DNA of 64,000 bases from Herbinix sp. (lineage in GTDB: Bacteria; Bacillota; Clostridia; Lachnospirales; Lachnospiraceae). The stretch is taken from NCBI GenBank assembly GCA_029238935.1, contig JAQZBN010000004.1, positions 62,001 to 126,000 of the forward strand. The letters are read 5' to 3'. Shown piece after piece: positions 8,617-16,424 of the stretch. A model generated the notes under the pieces. The model was given only the letters and a program-made list of their open reading frames with translations, ran no database searches and was not told the origin of the DNA. Each line of letters begins with the position of its first letter. Positions within the stretch are counted from its first letter, which is position 1. A program made the position numbers and the translations under genes.

Positions 8617-10359
8617 TTAGTCCAGAATATCCTCTCTGGATTTTGCACATTCGGTAACAAATGCAAGGTAATCCTTAAACACACCATTTTCCTGTGTTAA
8701 TAAGTAATTCTGATAATCTTTCAGGATGGAACGAGCTTCCTCTTCGGTTTCAGCAAAGAATGCACGCTGTACATAATCATCCATGGTAGTTCCTTCAAAT
8801 GCAAATTGCTTAACAATATCATATTTCTCAAATTTGTTAACAAGACCGTTTAAAGGATATCCATTCACACGTTCGATTGGACGAGCTTCTTTGTAAGCAA
8901 CAACTTCTGGCATAGCAGCATCTGCATCTCCGGCATTGGATTCTCCCCACCAGGTAAAACGAGTATCAGCTTGAAGAGTACGGCCTAAGATATATCCAAT
9001 ACCTTTTTCACGTAACTCATCATCAACGGTACTATCACCATTACGTTTACGTTCAATTAAATCTGCATTAAGACGAGGTTTTCCGTCTACCATTGTATAA
9101 GTATCACCTTCAATACCATATTGACAGAGACGTGCACCTTCTTCGCTATTTACATAATCCAGATATCTTAAAGCAGCATCTACATTACTACAGGTAGTTG
9201 GGAATATGATTGCAGGTGAACCCTGACGTCCATTTTGCTCCAACTGAACCACTTTTGAACCATCTTTGTAAGTCATAGGACCTACCGGTACATAACGCAT
9301 ATCAGGATTTGAAGTATAAAGACTGGTCAACTTGGTAGAGTTAATGATTACACCGTATTGAGCGGAAGCAAATAAAGCAGTTCCGTTACCAACTTTTTCA
9401 TCAGCCTGAGCATCTGAATGTTTAAAACATTCCACATCTAATAAACCATTCTTAACTAATTTCCATGTGAAAAGGTTTCGATCAATCCAGTTATCGGTAA
9501 GAACATTATAAGTATAAGTTCCATCTTCTTGTTTTACATAACTAGAGAATTTCTTTTCAGAGAAATTAACGGAATATCCTGAATAATCCCAACCATTATG
9601 ATAGGTAGTACCTATAATACAATCGTTTCCATTCACATCTTTGAAACCATATTCTTTTGCTTTTGTCATGAAATCATAAAGCTGATCTGCTGTTTTAATG
9701 GTAGCAGGATCAATACCTAACGCTTTCGGAACATCTCCACGAACGAATACACCGTATGCCCAGTTATTTACACCATTAGCATCGCCAGGTGTTTCCTGAG
9801 GAAGAATATAACGATGTCCTTCATAACCTTCATAATCCAAATCGTTCTCCAAATAGGACTGTGAAATAACACCGATATCATATGCATTTGCTAAATGAGG
9901 ATATTTTGTAAATAAATCTTCAATTGGAAGTAAACGTCCTTCCATAGCAGCTTTCTTAATTACAGCTGTTTCTCCAGCATCTCCACCCCAATATGGAGCA
10001 TTAATCATATCAGGCATATCACCGGATGCGAACATAAGATTTAATTTCTCAGTTTCGCTCATCATAATGCCTTCAAATTCTACGGTAACACCGGTTACCT
10101 CTCTAATTTTTTTAGCTACCTCATTATTATACTGATCAGAAGCGGTCTTAAATCCACCATTCCAACATACCAGCATTTTTAACTTAACATCATCATATTT
10201 CTTTGTTGCTACGTCAGTATCACCTGCAGTATCACCTGCTGTCGAATTATTGTCGTTACTTGTTGTCGTATCATCCGTATTGTTCCCCTTTTTACATCCG
10301 GATAGTAAAGATAAAACCATTACCATCATTAACAGAATGCTTATCACCTTTTTTTTCAT
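8617..10359 (-). CDS. Sugar ABC transporter substrate-binding lipoprotein
   Basis: A 580-residue extracellular binding protein. Residues 1-21 are a lipoprotein signal (KKK, then a hydrophobic run) ending in the lipobox LLSGC, so Cys22 would be lipidated and anchor the protein outside the membrane. A low-complexity Asn/Thr/Asp linker (about 25-50) follows. The rest matches large family 1 solute-binding proteins of the LplA/YtcQ type (DVKLKMLVCWNGGF; MLMFASGDMPDMI-like segment; WWGESNAGDADAAMP). It follows two permease genes in the same direction, 71 bases downstream, completing an lplABC-type importer. No ATPase gene is present, as is usual for this class, which shares a MsmK-like ATPase encoded elsewhere. 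The substrate is likely a mannose-containing oligosaccharide from the neighbouring GH38 enzyme, by inference. Confidence 0.92.
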   Translation of the reverse strand: MKKKVISILLMMVMVLSLLSGCKKGNNTDDTTTSNDNNSTAGDTAGDTDVATKKYDDVKLKMLVCWNGGFKTASDQYNNEVAKKIREVTGVTVEFEGIMMSETEKLNLMFASGDMPDMINAPYWGGDAGETAVIKKAAMEGRLLPIEDLFTKYPHLANAYDIGVISQSYLENDLDYEGYEGHRYILPQETPGDANGVNNWAYGVFVRGDVPKALGIDPATIKTADQLYDFMTKAKEYGFKDVNGNDCIIGTTYHNGWDYSGYSVNFSEKKFSSYVKQEDGTYTYNVLTDNWIDRNLFTWKLVKNGLLDVECFKHSDAQADEKVGNGTALFASAQYGVIINSTKLTSLYTSNPDMRYVPVGPMTYKDGSKVVQLEQNGRQGSPAIIFPTTCSNVDAALRYLDYVNSEEGARLCQYGIEGDTYTMVDGKPRLNADLIERKRNGDSTVDDELREKGIGYILGRTLQADTRFTWWGESNAGDADAAMPEVVAYKEARPIERVNGYPLNGLVNKFEKYDIVKQFAFEGTTMDDYVQRAFFAETEEEARSILKDYQNYLLTQENGVFKDYLAFVTECAKSREDILD

Positions 10360-10430
10360 TCTACTTCTCCTTCCTACTTTTTATTATGTATGTTCTTTTA
10401 TCAGCATTGAGCTCCATGCCGTACATACCA

Positions 10431-11321
10431 TTAACCCTTAATCGAACCAACCATAACTCCCTTAACAAAATATTTTTGAAGGAAAGGATACGCTACAACG
10501 ATTGGCATGGTAAGTAACATAACAAATGCCATCTGTAACGATTGACTGGTATAGCTTGTCATCGTTGCTAAGTTCGTTTCCTGTCCTAGTTTTATTGTAG
10601 AAGGTACCGCTTCACGTAATAACTTCTGCAGTAATGTCGCCGCTGGGAAAAGTTCGGGTCTACTTTGATAATAAGCTCCGAAAAACCAATCGTTCCAATG
10701 ACCAACTCCGATAAACAATGCTAAAGTTGCAAAGATAGCTTTAGATAACGGAAGATAAATCTGAAATAAGATTCGTGCTTCTCCTGCCCCATCCAGTTGA
10801 GCCGATTCCCTAAGATCAGGCGGTATCGTATCAAAATTAGTTCTTAATAATAAGAAGTTAAAAAAACTAAACATAAAGGGATAGATGTATAAAAAGATAC
10901 TCTTGGTCAAACCAAGATCCCGTAATAACATGTAATAAGGAATCATTCCTCCACTAAAAATAGTTGTGAAGTAAAAAAAGAAGGTAAAAAATGTTCTGCC
11001 TGGTAAGGTCCGGATGCTTAATGCATAAGCGATTAAAGCTGTAAAAAACAATCCTAATATGACTCCCAATGCTGTTCGGAAGACAGAAACAGATAACGAG
11101 GTAAAAATACGAGTATCTTCCAACGCATGAGTAAAATTTTCTAATGTGAACTCACGGGGCCAAAAGTAGACACCACCCTTAACAAAGTCCCTTCCGGTAT
11201 TTAAGGAAGCCACCAGAACATACCAAAACGGGTATAAGGTTATAAAACCGAATAAAGCAAGAAATATGTAATCAAAGCCTAGAAATATCTTACGAGAACG
11301 AGACTCTTTTATTTTAATCAT
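10431..11321 (-). CDS. Sugar ABC transporter permease, LplC/YtcP-like
   Basis: A membrane subunit of about 296 residues with roughly six transmembrane helices (first at FLALFGFITLYPFWYVLVAS). The cytoplasmic EAA loop that contacts the ATPase is visible as ESAQLDGAGEARILFQIYLP near residue 185. It pairs with the upstream permease to form the translocation channel of a CUT1-type sugar importer. I placed the start at ATG 11319-11321 because GGAGGG lies seven bases upstream; a longer frame begins at a TTG (11336) that overlaps that ribosome binding site. It lies 21 bases after the first permease stop, so the two are translated from one message. Confidence 0.93.
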   Translation of the reverse strand: MIKIKESRSRKIFLGFDYIFLALFGFITLYPFWYVLVASLNTGRDFVKGGVYFWPREFTLENFTHALEDTRIFTSLSVSVFRTALGVILGLFFTALIAYALSIRTLPGRTFFTFFFYFTTIFSGGMIPYYMLLRDLGLTKSIFLYIYPFMFSFFNFLLLRTNFDTIPPDLRESAQLDGAGEARILFQIYLPLSKAIFATLALFIGVGHWNDWFFGAYYQSRPELFPAATLLQKLLREAVPSTIKLGQETNLATMTSYTSQSLQMAFVMLLTMPIVVAYPFLQKYFVKGVMVGSIKG

Positions 11322-11342
11322 AGAAATACCCTCCAATCTCTT

Positions 11343-12293
11343 TTACCATATGCTGACTTCCAGAAATTTCTTAGAGATTTTATTGGTCAATGACATTAAT
11401 AGAAATGCAAAGGCAGATTTAAATAATCCAATCGCTGTAGCATACTCAAACCGACCGTAATTCAAACCGGTTTTTAAGACAAACGTATCTAAGATTTCAG
11501 AAATCTGATTATTCGCCGGTTGTTGTAATAAGAGGGTCTGATCAAAACCAGCATTCAAAATACCACCAACCGCAAAAATAAACATAATGCCAATGGTTCC
11601 TTTAATCGAAGGAAGTGTTATATGCCAAACGCATTTTAAATGTCCCGCTCCGTCTACAGTAGCTGCCTCATATAGTTCCTGGCTTACTCCAGTCAGGGCT
11701 GAGAGGTAAATGATGGAACCCCATCCTGCATTCTTCCATATATCAGATAGAACAACCATGGGATAGAATAAATTCTTTTCCCCCATGAAGAAAATGGAAT
11801 CTAGTCCAAAATGTTTTCTTATGTCATTAATAATACCACCATAAGGTGATAGGATAACTGTCATTAAACTGACTACAACAACCCAGGAAACAAAGTTTGG
11901 TAAATAACTCATGGTCTGTACTGCTCTTTTGAATTTCTTCGCTCTAATCTCATTTAGTAATAATGCTAATAGAATTGGAGCCGGAAATCCAAATAGGAGT
12001 TTTAACCCACTAATAATTACGGTATTCTTTATAACAGTCCAGAATTCTGGAGAAGTCATAAAGGTTTCAAAGTGCTTGAAGCCTGCCCAGGGGCTTCCTA
12101 AAATACCCAAATTATAATGGTAATCCTTGAATGCTAACAAAGCTCCGTACATCGGATAGTAGCAAAATATAAGCAGCCATACCACACCGGGAAGGATAAA
12201 CAGATATAACAGCTTGTGCTTTTTAATTTGATGCCACAACTTTTGTCTTTTAACTTGCCATGATATCGAACCGGTTATGGTAGATTTCACCAA
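11343..12293 (-). CDS. Sugar ABC transporter permease, LplB/YteP-like
   Basis: A 316-residue permease with about six membrane helices, the first at LLYLFILPGVVWLLIFCYYP after a basic N-terminus. The EAA loop reads YEAATVDGAGHLKCVWHITL (about residue 220), typical of the binding-protein-dependent transport inner-membrane family. It is the first gene of the transporter operon. The start is the TTG at 12291-12293 or the adjacent GTG at 12288-12290; AAAGGAG stands about seven bases before the TTG. A perfect 17-bp palindrome lies about 23 bases upstream (12316-12332), a good candidate for regulation. Confidence 0.92.
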   Translation of the reverse strand: MVKSTITGSISWQVKRQKLWHQIKKHKLLYLFILPGVVWLLIFCYYPMYGALLAFKDYHYNLGILGSPWAGFKHFETFMTSPEFWTVIKNTVIISGLKLLFGFPAPILLALLLNEIRAKKFKRAVQTMSYLPNFVSWVVVVSLMTVILSPYGGIINDIRKHFGLDSIFFMGEKNLFYPMVVLSDIWKNAGWGSIIYLSALTGVSQELYEAATVDGAGHLKCVWHITLPSIKGTIGIMFIFAVGGILNAGFDQTLLLQQPANNQISEILDTFVLKTGLNYGRFEYATAIGLFKSAFAFLLMSLTNKISKKFLEVSIW

Positions 12294-12315
12294 ATCAATT
12301 CTCCTTTCTATGAAC

Positions 12316-12332
12316 CGAACACAATGTGTTCG
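12316..12332. promoter_or_regulatory. Perfect 17-bp palindrome upstream of the sugar transporter operon
   Basis: CGAACACA-A-TGTGTTCG has perfect 8-base arms. It is 23-39 bases upstream of the first permease start, so it falls in the 5' leader or at the promoter. LacI- and GntR-type operators look like this. On the plus strand six T follow it, so a small hairpin terminator against antisense transcription is an alternative reading. Confidence 0.6.
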
Positions 12333-12477
12333 TTTTTTGCAACTTCTGTGAAATAGTTTACTACCTCCGGTTTCAGAAAAACATAAACTTTTTTGTGTAT
12401 TTCTATGTACTATTTTTATTTTTTAACTATTTTGCACAATACTTTTAACATTTTTATTAACATATTAAGCTTTTTGA

Positions 12478-14148
12478 CTATTGTTTATTTTTATCTTTTG
12501 GTATCATATGTGACTTTTCACGATACTCTGCAGGGGTATCACCGGTGCACTTTTTAAATGTCCTCATAAAATAACTTACATTATTAAACCCACTGTTTTC
12601 CGCAATTTCAGCAATGGAGAGTCTGGTATCCTCCAGTAACTTCTTAGCATAATCCAGTCGTAATGAGATGATATACTTTGATATCGTTACTCCAAATTCA
12701 TTTTTATAAGAGTTTGAGAGATATCCTAAGGAAATACAGAACTTATTTGATAAGAAACTGGTACTAAGCTCACTATCGGTAAAATTATTCTCAATGCAGT
12801 TTTTAACATTCTGCAGTACGACGCTGGCATCTGAATTTACAGCCATCCATTGGCTGAGCGCCGTGGTTATCGTTCTACATAAACTATCAATCATCTCCTC
12901 TCGATTAGAAAATTGATCGATGATTCCTCCGCCTAAGGACTCCGGACCGAGCATCGATACCACACTCCCGCCTACTTTTTTGATACAAGTACGGGCAAGA
13001 AAGCAGATTAAATCTACATATAACATTCGGATATGCAACGCCATTCCCGGGGATTCCGTTGAAAAGATCCGACGAACGATATCTAAGGTTTTATTTAAAT
13101 CACCTTTTGATAACATACATTGATATAGTTTCACATCATCCTCAGGTAGTTGAAACGTCGCCATCTTATCCCCATAGTTATCCCAGTAATAGATTCGTCC
13201 GCAGGGTCCTCCCTCAAGAGAAAGACGCAAATCCAGTGCTTGTCTGGCCTGTGTCATCATGGTCCCTGAGACTGATTCTGAAACCGTGGATACTCCCATA
13301 TGTATGATAACTTTCAAACGGCTGCGAAGCTGAAGGTAGATCTCCTCAAATATTTTTGTCAGATTTTCCTTTGAACACCGATATTCTGAATTCGGAGAAG
13401 CTGCGATCACTGTAATTAATTGTTGCTGCGCAAAGTTATTAAACGGCAGAAACCACTGTCCACCAATGTCTCGAATGATTTCCTTCACTTGCTGCCGCAG
13501 CCACTCATTATCCTGTTTCGTAGATCCTTTTACAGACACCGACGAAAGCCCTTTTGTATTTATTCCATTTATGCTTGCATCCTTGGGATAGGATATTCGA
13601 ATTAAGCCAATTTGGTAATACTTCGTATTTTCAGGGAAAACTAAAGAAGCAGAAAAATCCAACTTAGTATCTATTCCATTTAAGAATGCATGAAGCTGTT
13701 CCCTTTGACTGGTGGTTAGAAGCTCTCCCTTAAAATTAACATCATGATCCATCAGCTCTAGTAAATTTCTTTGCTGCATCATCCTGGTTACTGCCTTTGA
13801 GAGGGCACCGGTTAATTCCTCCTGACGAACCGGTTTCAGAATATAATCCACAACATCTAAGGCAATCGCTTCTTTTGCATAAGAAAATTCCGGGTATCCA
13901 GATATAAGAATCGATGTTAAATCCTTCGAAAGGGTCCTGGCACTTCTCACCAAATCAATTCCGCTCATTTCACCCATACAAATATCCGTAAGAAGGATAT
14001 CCGGGTTGTGTTCTTTGATCATCTCCAGTGCTTCCTCTGCGGACGCAGCCTCCATTACCCACTTAAAGACGAAACCACTGCGACTTACTTTATAAAGGAT
14101 ATCTGCACGTGCAATTTTCTCATCATCTGCTATCAATATGCTAAACAT
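12478..14148 (-). CDS. Response regulator, YesN family (receiver + AraC-type HTH)
   Basis: A 556-residue two-component response regulator. The receiver domain occupies residues 1-120: acidic pocket Asp8-Asp9, phosphoacceptor Asp55 (LLTDICM) and conserved Lys105 (YILKPV). A long central region (about 150-440) resembles the poorly characterised linker of YesN-type proteins. The C-terminal about 100 residues are an AraC/XylS domain (STSFLSNKFCISLGYLSNSY; SIAEIAENSGFNNVSYFMRTF). The gene overlaps the end of the kinase gene by eight bases, so the pair is translationally coupled. It probably activates the transporter genes 185 bases downstream when an extracellular sugar is sensed. The stop codon is followed within the same strand by the permease operon leader. 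Confidence 0.95.
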   Translation of the reverse strand: MFSILIADDEKIARADILYKVSRSGFVFKWVMEAASAEEALEMIKEHNPDILLTDICMGEMSGIDLVRSARTLSKDLTSILISGYPEFSYAKEAIALDVVDYILKPVRQEELTGALSKAVTRMMQQRNLLELMDHDVNFKGELLTTSQREQLHAFLNGIDTKLDFSASLVFPENTKYYQIGLIRISYPKDASINGINTKGLSSVSVKGSTKQDNEWLRQQVKEIIRDIGGQWFLPFNNFAQQQLITVIAASPNSEYRCSKENLTKIFEEIYLQLRSRLKVIIHMGVSTVSESVSGTMMTQARQALDLRLSLEGGPCGRIYYWDNYGDKMATFQLPEDDVKLYQCMLSKGDLNKTLDIVRRIFSTESPGMALHIRMLYVDLICFLARTCIKKVGGSVVSMLGPESLGGGIIDQFSNREEMIDSLCRTITTALSQWMAVNSDASVVLQNVKNCIENNFTDSELSTSFLSNKFCISLGYLSNSYKNEFGVTISKYIISLRLDYAKKLLEDTRLSIAEIAENSGFNNVSYFMRTFKKCTGDTPAEYREKSHMIPKDKNKQ

Positions 14149-16006
14149 ATATGTCCCTCCGCTCTATCGTCTGCTCCATAATACAAGGTACTCGAATAAT
14201 AACATGTACTCCTTTTCCTTCACCTTCGCTCATCAGCTTTAGCCCATACCCGGGGCCATATCTTAATCGAATTCTCTGATGTACGTTTAGAATCCCAATA
14301 CTTCCATTCTCTTTTATGGGGGCATTTATTTTCGTATCTCCTTCTGCAATCTGCCCCTGAAGAAACGCTAATTTTTCCGCTGTAATACCTTTCCCGTTGT
14401 CTTTGATTGATATGATCAGATCTGTATCATCCTTCTCGGCTGATATCAGAAGCTGTCGATCTCCTTCTCTTTCCGTTATCTGATTTTTAAACCCATGCTT
14501 AAATGCGTTTTCGATAATTGGCTGTAAAACGAGCTTCGGAATTTGATATTCATAAAAGGACTGATCAATATCAATAGAATAGGTAAAGGTATTTTGATAA
14601 CGAATGCTTTGTATATAGAGATAATCCGATATATTATTCAGCTCTTCCCGCAAAGCAACATGCTGCCGGGATACGTCGGATGAATATCGAAACATATCAG
14701 AAAGTGCTCCGACCATTTCACTGGTACTATCCGCTCCTTCCACACAGGCCATCGCAGAAATCGTGTTCAAGGTATTATATAGGAAATGTGGATTGATGCA
14801 AGCCATCAAGGCCTCCTGTTGAGCTGCCATTACCTGCATTTTAGCGGTGTATTCATTCTGTATCAAGGTACGGACTCGGCCCTGCATTCGTAAAAGATGT
14901 CGGTCAATTCGTGCAAGCTCATCACTTCCTTCAATCGGCTCCGGCAGCATTTCATCTTTCTCATCAAAGTGATCCATCCGGTCAATCAGTTTATTTAGTC
15001 TCTTATTATAAACTAAACTTGATAAGGTTAATAAAAACATCATGCAAAACAGGATGATAATTGCACCGTAGATCAATCCTGCACTATCTGATTGCTCCAC
15101 TTGTTTTAAGTTGAAAAGGATGACTGCGGTAGCATCCGGTATCCCAATATTTCTTGTAACTACTGTATATTTTCCCTTTATGCCGTTATCGTTGATCAAA
15201 GAAATTCTTGATGGGAAACGACTCATCCTGGAGGAACCTTCATAGATCGCATTGTACTGTTTTTGGATCGCTTCTTTTCCCTTTTCTTTCAAGTTGGGCG
15301 AATAATCATATATCATACTTCCAGTTTTATTATCAAAGATATAAATACTCATTTCAGTATCTTCAAATGGTTTAAATAAGGTAGCGGTATCTACTGTGAT
15401 TGTTTGGCAGCAATATCCCTGCCCCCAAGTTCCTACGGTGGAATCATAGTTATAGATAATTTCTGCAATCGTCAGATGATTGGTGTCTGTAACATTAGAG
15501 TAATGATACCAGAACTGCGGACTCTTCATTTTAAGTGACTCAAACCATTCCTTATTCTGCACATCCTTAATATTTTTAAAATAATACCCATCCGCAGGTA
15601 AATATGTATACAGCCAGTGACTAATTACTTCCTGTGATTTATATAGAAGAAATGTAGTTTCGCTGATGTTTTGAGCCAGGTTTCTACCAAGCATAACCAT
15701 TTCAGATCGACTCACATTGTTTCTAAAGATATTATCACGGAGGTTATTACTCATCGAAACTACTCCCATTGCCGTTCGATAACTGCTTACCTTATCGTCG
15801 ACGACGGAGACATATAAGTCTGCATAATCATTGTAAATACCAGTAAATACCTGATTAGCCTTCGCTACATAATTATGCGATAAGTACCACATCCCAAGTG
15901 ATGTTGTTAATGCTATTACTACGGTAAGCATAAGAATAAACCGTCTTGAAAAAAGCCATGTAATAATATAAAGCTGTTTTGACTTCAATTTCCTCATCCC
16001 TCCCAA
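14141..16006 (-). CDS. Sensor histidine kinase, YesM family
   Basis: A kinase of about 620 residues. One membrane helix near 20-42, an extracellular sensing domain (about 45-300), a second helix (about 308-332) and a HAMP-like linker lead into the His_kinase domain with CINPHFLYNTLNTISAM; His407 is the expected phosphorylated residue. The ATPase domain shows ENAFKHGF (N box) and DNGKGI (G1 box). The partner is the overlapping response regulator. The start is uncertain: TTG at 16004-16006, ATG at 15995-15997 (GGGAGGG abuts it directly) or TTG at 15986-15988, which has the best ribosome-binding-site spacing. Three direct repeats at 21-bp spacing lie just upstream. The ligand is likely a glycan fragment related to the mannosidase locus. 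Confidence 0.93.
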   Translation of the reverse strand: MGGMRKLKSKQLYIITWLFSRRFILMLTVVIALTTSLGMWYLSHNYVAKANQVFTGIYNDYADLYVSVVDDKVSSYRTAMGVVSMSNNLRDNIFRNNVSRSEMVMLGRNLAQNISETTFLLYKSQEVISHWLYTYLPADGYYFKNIKDVQNKEWFESLKMKSPQFWYHYSNVTDTNHLTIAEIIYNYDSTVGTWGQGYCCQTITVDTATLFKPFEDTEMSIYIFDNKTGSMIYDYSPNLKEKGKEAIQKQYNAIYEGSSRMSRFPSRISLINDNGIKGKYTVVTRNIGIPDATAVILFNLKQVEQSDSAGLIYGAIIILFCMMFLLTLSSLVYNKRLNKLIDRMDHFDEKDEMLPEPIEGSDELARIDRHLLRMQGRVRTLIQNEYTAKMQVMAAQQEALMACINPHFLYNTLNTISAMACVEGADSTSEMVGALSDMFRYSSDVSRQHVALREELNNISDYLYIQSIRYQNTFTYSIDIDQSFYEYQIPKLVLQPIIENAFKHGFKNQITEREGDRQLLISAEKDDTDLIISIKDNGKGITAEKLAFLQGQIAEGDTKINAPIKENGSIGILNVHQRIRLRYGPGYGLKLMSEGEGKGVHVIIRVPCIMEQTIERRDIYV

Positions 16007-16030
16007 AATGATAGATATTAAAAACTTTCT

Positions 16031-16084
16031 ATGTTATGTTGATCTAACATAATGTTATGTTATTTTGTCACATTGTTATGTTAT
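16031..16084. promoter_or_regulatory. Three TGTTATGTT direct repeats at exact 21-bp spacing (candidate operator array)
   Basis: TGTTATGTT occurs at 16032, 16053 and 16074, a strict 21-bp period, which is two helical turns, so all three would face the same side of the DNA. The first copy also forms an inverted pair with TAACATA at 16045-16051. The array is 25-80 bases upstream of the sensor kinase gene. AraC-type regulators bind such direct repeats, so autoregulation by the YesN-type protein is a fair guess. Confidence 0.65.
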
Positions 16085-16249
16085 TATATCACATTTGGGG
16101 GTTCATTACCATTTTAAAATACCGCAGGGATTCGACTCCTCCTAGGACGAAAATGAATAAATAAACAAAAATATTTTTACCTATAATAAAACGATAGACA
16201 TATGAAAAACAATAGCAATTAATTAAAAATGCAGTTTCGATTCTAACCA

Positions 16250-16306
16250 TAAAAAAAGGAGCATTTACTCCATAGCACATTAGCTATTTTTCAAAGCTCC
16301 TTTTCG
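16250..16306 (-). terminator. Intrinsic terminator of the Cache-GGDEF-HD-GYP gene
   Basis: Read on the minus strand, AAAAGGAGC pairs with GCTCCTTTT across a loop of about 36 bases, and T residues follow. It is about 120 bases beyond the stop of the 16425 gene. The open frame at 16089-16280 overlaps it and is not a gene. The rest of the gap 16007-16424 holds the operator-like repeats and AT-rich sequence. Confidence 0.7.
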
Positions 16307-16424
16307 TACCACTATTTTCATATGATTAATAATGGGTGTTTGTATTTCTCTCTTTAATTTTTACCTTCTGTTTATAATCTTCTGTTTAATATCTTCAGTT
16401 TTATATTCAGTTCTATATTCAATT

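Noticed and set aside
16089-16280. 62-codon minus-strand frame
   Set aside because: It overlaps the terminator of the c-di-GMP gene and the operator array, and its start is inside the terminator loop.
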